The notes beneath the pieces were generated by a model. That model searched no databases and had not been told where the DNA came from. It worked only from the letters and a program-made list of their open reading frames with translations. 64,000 nt of DNA from contig NZ_STGA01000029.1 in NCBI RefSeq assembly GCF_005222835.1, positions 310,001 through 374,000 of the forward strand, in the 5' to 3' direction. Positions 60,737 to 64,000 of the stretch are shown piece after piece. How positions within the stretch are numbered: position 1 is the stretch's first letter; each line of letters begins with the position of its first letter. The DNA comes from Rhizobium sp. FKY42 (GTDB lineage: Bacteria > Pseudomonadota > Alphaproteobacteria > Rhizobiales > Rhizobiaceae). The position numbers and the translations under genes are program-made.

Positions 60737-61147
60737 TCAGCGGTCTACGAGAACCGAGCATTTGGCGTGGCGCACGACGCGGTCCGCGGTCGCACCGATG
60801 AGATAATTGGAGAAGTCCGGCTTGTGCGAGGCAAGCACGATGAGATCTGCGCCGTAAACCTGGGCTGCCGCCAGAATTTCATGGGCCGGAGCTCCGGTGC
60901 GCACATCGATGCTGGCTGAAATTCCCGCCTTTTCCCGTAGGTCCTGAAGCTTCGTCATCGCTTCCTGTCGAGCGGACCCCAGAAGATCCGTGGGAACATC
61001 GATCGCCAGATAGCTCGGCAGTTCTTCCACCACGTTGACGAGAGCGATCTTGCCGCCCTGATCCAGAAGCGCGACGGCCTTCTTCAGAATTTGCTCGCCA
61101 CGGTCCAGCTGGGCGATATCGATGGCGACGACAATGGATGCGTACAT
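60737..61147 (-). CDS. Universal stress protein (UspA family)
   Basis: A 136-residue Usp with 'MYASIVVAIDIAQLDRGEQIL', 'VDVRTGAPAHEILAAAQVYGADLIVLASHKPD' (shortened: 'GAPAHEILAAAQVYGADLIV') and the ATP-binding-type end 'LIGATADRVVRHAKCSVLV' (G-2x-G-9x-G(S/T)-like). I use the ATG at 61147. The pairing with a DksA-like gene suggests a stress operon. Confidence 0.9.
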   Translation of the reverse strand: MYASIVVAIDIAQLDRGEQILKKAVALLDQGGKIALVNVVEELPSYLAIDVPTDLLGSARQEAMTKLQDLREKAGISASIDVRTGAPAHEILAAAQVYGADLIVLASHKPDFSNYLIGATADRVVRHAKCSVLVDR

Positions 61148-61341
61148 GTGCGTGATCTCCCGAGATTTGATGAACCCATTCTCCGTCTTGAAAGCGGAAG
61201 GCGCCTTGATGGAAATCAAACTCCGGGCAGCCGATCATCGTTCGGTATTGGTGAACAAAGTTTCGTCGGCGAGACATCTTTCTTGAACGCACGCGTGCGC
61301 TCATATTCGGAGCATCTTGAACACGGCCCAAGGCTTATCCC

Positions 61342-62205
61342 ATGTCCGATACGACTCTGCCCTTTGCATTGACCCGACCCGCGCATGTGGATGCGGCGCA
61401 TCTGGTGGTGCGGGATCTGGATCTGGTCAGCGGGTTCTATCAGAAGGCGATTGGCCTTTCGGTGCTTGAGAAGACCCCGAGCGGCGTGGTTCTGGGTGCG
61501 CATGGCACACCGCTTCTCACCCTTTCCACCAGTGGGCAAGTCAAGGCCGCGCCGCGCAATGCGGCTGGGCTTTATCACACGGCATTCCTGGTTCCCAACC
61601 GCCGGGAACTGGCCTCGTGGTTGGCGCATGCCGCCCATAGCGGTCTCCGCCTTGATGGCGCATCGGACCATCTTGTTAGCGAGGCGATCTATCTCTCCGA
61701 CCCGGAAGGCAATGGCATCGAGATCTATCGGGATCGCTCGCCATTGGAATGGACCTACCATGCAGACGGGACGGTGGAGATGGCGACCAACCGGCTGGAT
61801 CTACAGGCCCTCTATGACAGCGCCCCGCAGGAACGTTTCGGCGGCATGGCGGCCAGCACAGCGATTGGCCACATTCACCTGCAGGTCGGCAATATTCCGG
61901 AGGCCGATGCCTTCTACCGCGATGTGCTGGGTCTGAAGATCATGGCAAGCGTTCCCGGTGCAAGCTTCTTCTCAACGGGTGGCTATCACCACCATGTGGC
62001 GGCCAATATCTGGAACAGCCGGGGTGCGGCGGCGCGACAGGATGCCATGAGCGGCCTTCGCGATTACACCCTGCGTTTTGCCGATGAGACGGCTTTGACA
62101 AATGCGCTGGCGGCGCTGGAAAAGCTGGAAATTCCCACCAGCAAAACCGCCTCCGGCTGGACGCTGAAAGACCCGTGGGGGATCGGGCTTAATCTTGCTC
62201 ACTGA
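61342..62205 (+). CDS. VOC family protein (glyoxalase/ring-cleaving dioxygenase-like)
   Basis: A 287-residue protein with two VOC modules: 'AAHLVVRDLDLVSGFYQKAIGL' (about 15-36) and 'AIGHIHLQVGNIPEADAFYRDVLGL' (shortened: 'GHIHLQVGNIPEADAFYRDV', about 172-195). His and Glu ligands for a divalent metal are plausible ('HLVV', 'HIHL', 'GNGIEIYRDR'). It resembles CatE-type catechol 2,3-dioxygenases, but the substrate is unknown. It is divergent from the UspA-like gene. Confidence 0.9.
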   Translation: MSDTTLPFALTRPAHVDAAHLVVRDLDLVSGFYQKAIGLSVLEKTPSGVVLGAHGTPLLTLSTSGQVKAAPRNAAGLYHTAFLVPNRRELASWLAHAAHSGLRLDGASDHLVSEAIYLSDPEGNGIEIYRDRSPLEWTYHADGTVEMATNRLDLQALYDSAPQERFGGMAASTAIGHIHLQVGNIPEADAFYRDVLGLKIMASVPGASFFSTGGYHHHVAANIWNSRGAAARQDAMSGLRDYTLRFADETALTNALAALEKLEIPTSKTASGWTLKDPWGIGLNLAH

Positions 62206-62281
62206 AAGGTGATCCGTTCACCCACCAGCTGGAACCTGTCCCCTGTTTGTGCGTTGAAGGCCATCATTCAGGGGGTTTTTC

Positions 62282-63448
62282 ATGGGAACGACAGTGGCCG
62301 GTCAAAGCCGGCAGAATGCCCGCCACAAACGGCAGGTTCTGGAACACGAGGCTGCGCGGCAGGACGAGCTGGCGGTTTACAACAATGACACGACCGAGTT
62401 CTCCCCCCTCGGTCGCGAGGCGCTGGAGGTGGCCAAAGCCTGGGCGGTGATCGGCATTTTCCTGATCATCGGCTTTGCTGTCGTGCAGCACCTTTCGCTG
62501 ATCCTGAAGCCGGTGACACTGGCAATCGTTGTGGGCATGATCCTTGGCATGGTGGCCGAGCGCATGGGCCAATACGGGATTCCGCGCTTTGGCATTGCCT
62601 TCATTCTCTCCAGTCTCGTGATGGTGTCGATCTTCCTGATCGTCAATGCGCTCGCTGAACCCGTTGCGACCTTCGTCCAGTCAGGCCCGACGATCGTGGA
62701 GCAGGCGCTTGCCCGCATCACGCCCTTTCTCGAACAGCATCACTGGCTGAACATTACGCCAGCGACCTTCGAGACCGGTCCGATGTCCATGGAAAAGCTG
62801 ATGGAAAACAGCACCAATATTCTGGGCGTCCTGTCCTCCAGCGTCACACCGGCCATCATTCAGGCGCTCATCTTCTTTGCGGGCCTTCTGCTGTTTCTCT
62901 ATGGTCGGCTGAAACTACGCCGCGCCATCATCATGGCTTTTCCGTCCCGCCGCCAGCGTTTGCTGACGATCCGCATCCTGAACGCGGTCGAGGAGGTTCT
63001 GGGCTATTACTTCGCGACAGCCAGCCTCATCTATCTCGGTCTCGGCGTAGTCATGACGCTGATCGCCTATTTCGGCGGCCTCTCCATGCCCATCCTGTGG
63101 GGTATTTTCGCCTTTCTCTCCAGCTTCGTGCCCTATCTCGGCATCACGCTGATGACGCTTTCCGTTGCTGTGGCGGGCGTTCTTTCGCATGATACGCTGC
63201 TGATCGGGCTTCTTCCGGCCTTTGCTTTCTTCACCATTCACCTGATCATGGAGAACCTGCTGTTTCCGGCGGTCATGGGTCGGCAATGGGAAATCAACCC
63301 CTTCCTCGTCTTCATCGCCATCCTGTTCTGGACCTGGATGTGGGGCGCGATTGGAGCGATGCTGGCCCTGCCACTCTCGCTGATCGTGATGACGATTGCG
63401 CAGGAACTCTTTCCCGAACGCAAGACGGTGCCGCAACTGCCGGGGTAA
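62282..63448 (+). CDS. AI-2E family transporter (PerM/TqsA-like)
   Basis: A 388-residue inner membrane protein with the AI-2E topology: paired TMs at about 58-105 and 110-135, a hydrophilic loop, then the conserved C-terminal helices with 'WGIFAFLSSFVPYLGITLM' and 'HLIMENLLFPAVMGR', 'WTWMWGAIGAMLALPL'. Family members export small molecules or act as antiporters; AI-2 transport is not implied here. The N-terminal 50 residues are cytoplasmic and charged. Confidence 0.9.
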   Translation: MGTTVAGQSRQNARHKRQVLEHEAARQDELAVYNNDTTEFSPLGREALEVAKAWAVIGIFLIIGFAVVQHLSLILKPVTLAIVVGMILGMVAERMGQYGIPRFGIAFILSSLVMVSIFLIVNALAEPVATFVQSGPTIVEQALARITPFLEQHHWLNITPATFETGPMSMEKLMENSTNILGVLSSSVTPAIIQALIFFAGLLLFLYGRLKLRRAIIMAFPSRRQRLLTIRILNAVEEVLGYYFATASLIYLGLGVVMTLIAYFGGLSMPILWGIFAFLSSFVPYLGITLMTLSVAVAGVLSHDTLLIGLLPAFAFFTIHLIMENLLFPAVMGRQWEINPFLVFIAILFWTWMWGAIGAMLALPLSLIVMTIAQELFPERKTVPQLPG

Positions 63449-63464
63449 ACACCCCGGCGCCATC

Positions 63465-63860
63465 TCAGTTGTAGAGGTAGTATTCGCCCCAGTCCTCACG
63501 CGGAACCTTGGAACCGACCTTGTAATCGAAGGACTGGATGGTGAGGCCATCCTCCGCTGTCTTGCATTTGTATTTCAGGCGATACCAATCGCCCGCGCTG
63601 CGGAAAACGGCGCCGGGGGCTCTGAGCAGGCCTTCAGTTTCCTCCGTATCGGCAAAGGTATAGGCAATCACCTTGTCTGGCTTGTAACCCTCGCCCTGCT
63701 TCGCAATCCGGCTCATGGCTTCGATATCGCAGCGCTGTTCGCGCCGTTCATCCGGGGTCAGGCGATCCAGTTGGCGGATGATGCTGTCATCGAGAGCGTG
63801 GGCTGGTAGGCTCGCCGCACCGGTCAGAACCAGTGCCGCGGCAGTCATGGTTTTTATCAT
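63465..63860 (-). CDS. DUF930 domain protein, secreted
   Basis: A 131-residue protein with a signal peptide 'MIKTMTAAALVLTGAASLPAHALDD' (AxA-like cleavage after Ala-His-Ala) and a DUF930 domain ('QRCDIEAMSRIAKQGEGYKPDKVIAYTF', 'RLKYKCKTAEDGLTIQSFDY', shortened). DUF930 proteins are found in rhizobial periplasms; function unknown. I use the ATG at 63860; a further ATG 12 nt upstream is possible. It is convergent with the AI-2E gene. Confidence 0.9.
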   Translation of the reverse strand: MIKTMTAAALVLTGAASLPAHALDDSIIRQLDRLTPDERREQRCDIEAMSRIAKQGEGYKPDKVIAYTFADTEETEGLLRAPGAVFRSAGDWYRLKYKCKTAEDGLTIQSFDYKVGSKVPREDWGEYYLYN

Positions 63861-64000
63861 GTCGGTTTCCATCCAATATGACTCGGACGGGCCGGAAACT
63901 AGGCAAGCGACCCCCGCTTGGCTACCCATCGGACTGCAAAAATGTAAAATGTGATCAGGTTTTGGCGCGGGCGTCGGCTGAAAGCACGCGGGATGCCCGC

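Noticed and set aside
1-64000. tRNA or rRNA genes
   Set aside because: I looked for cloverleaf and TTCRANYC-type signals along non-coding stretches and found none that fit.

Overview
The window looks like a chromosomal segment from a Rhizobiaceae genome, most like Agrobacterium or a close relative. The evidence is the Ros/MucR regulator, a DivJ-like cell-cycle histidine kinase, an Omp25/RopB-type porin-like protein, the rhizobial intergenic mosaic repeats and a rhizobial-style gene transfer agent (GTA) cluster. From memory, and unchecked, this gene set resembles the ros-divJ-PBP1b-GTA stretch of the A. tumefaciens circular chromosome.

Layout. 1-13.9 kb (- strand): an almost complete GTA head-tail cluster in RcGTA order, from the small terminase-like gene (13914) to the megatron-like tail hub that runs off the left edge. 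Three RIME-type repeats sit between its genes. A GH19 endolysin and an opposite-strand 50-codon gene lie between the large terminase and the portal. 13.9-14.9 kb: a candidate sRNA with its own promoter and terminator, then a vapBC toxin-antitoxin pair with a nested-palindrome operator. 15-21.4 kb: selO, an outer-membrane beta-barrel protein, a copper operon copA-cueR-copZ with a textbook 19-bp-spacer CueR promoter, and a CPBP protease. 21.4-26.2 kb: a NIT-domain chemoreceptor and a divergent EamA exporter/MocR regulator pair.

26.2-32.2 kb is an accessory or defence-like patch. It holds a two-gene FRG-domain operon, an NAD-dependent epimerase, and a type ISP-like restriction-methyltransferase with a small trailing gene. 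32.3-36.3 kb holds a TPC-motif heavy-metal ATPase, a class C beta-lactamase, a small membrane protein and a YcgN cysteine-cluster protein. 36.4-42.4 kb holds a PBP1-type peptidoglycan synthase, a badly decayed NRPS-like adenylation/membrane pseudogene with a 10-G run at a deletion junction, an AT-rich gap, and a DUF1214-DUF1254 pair.

43-51.1 kb is core genome: DUF2336, DUF1491, a zinc-ribbon protein, a DivJ-like kinase overlapping a peptidoglycan-binding membrane protein, DUF5330, sufE, DUF6456, an HTH protein, and mucR/ros with a MITE-like element inserted exactly at its stop codon. 51.5-57.5 kb: a full seven-gene Mrp (Pha) sodium/proton antiporter operon, each gene overlapping or nearly touching the next. 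57.6-63.9 kb: msrB, a 212-nt run of six consecutive hairpins in front of a small membrane-protein gene, and a set of stress or metabolic genes (GNAT, hemolysin III, DksA-like, UspA, VOC, AI-2E family, DUF930).

The least explained signals are the six-hairpin tract at 58.2-58.4 kb, the FRG operon, the sRNA beside the GTA, the endolysin/mini-gene cassette inside the GTA, and the MITE at the mucR stop codon.
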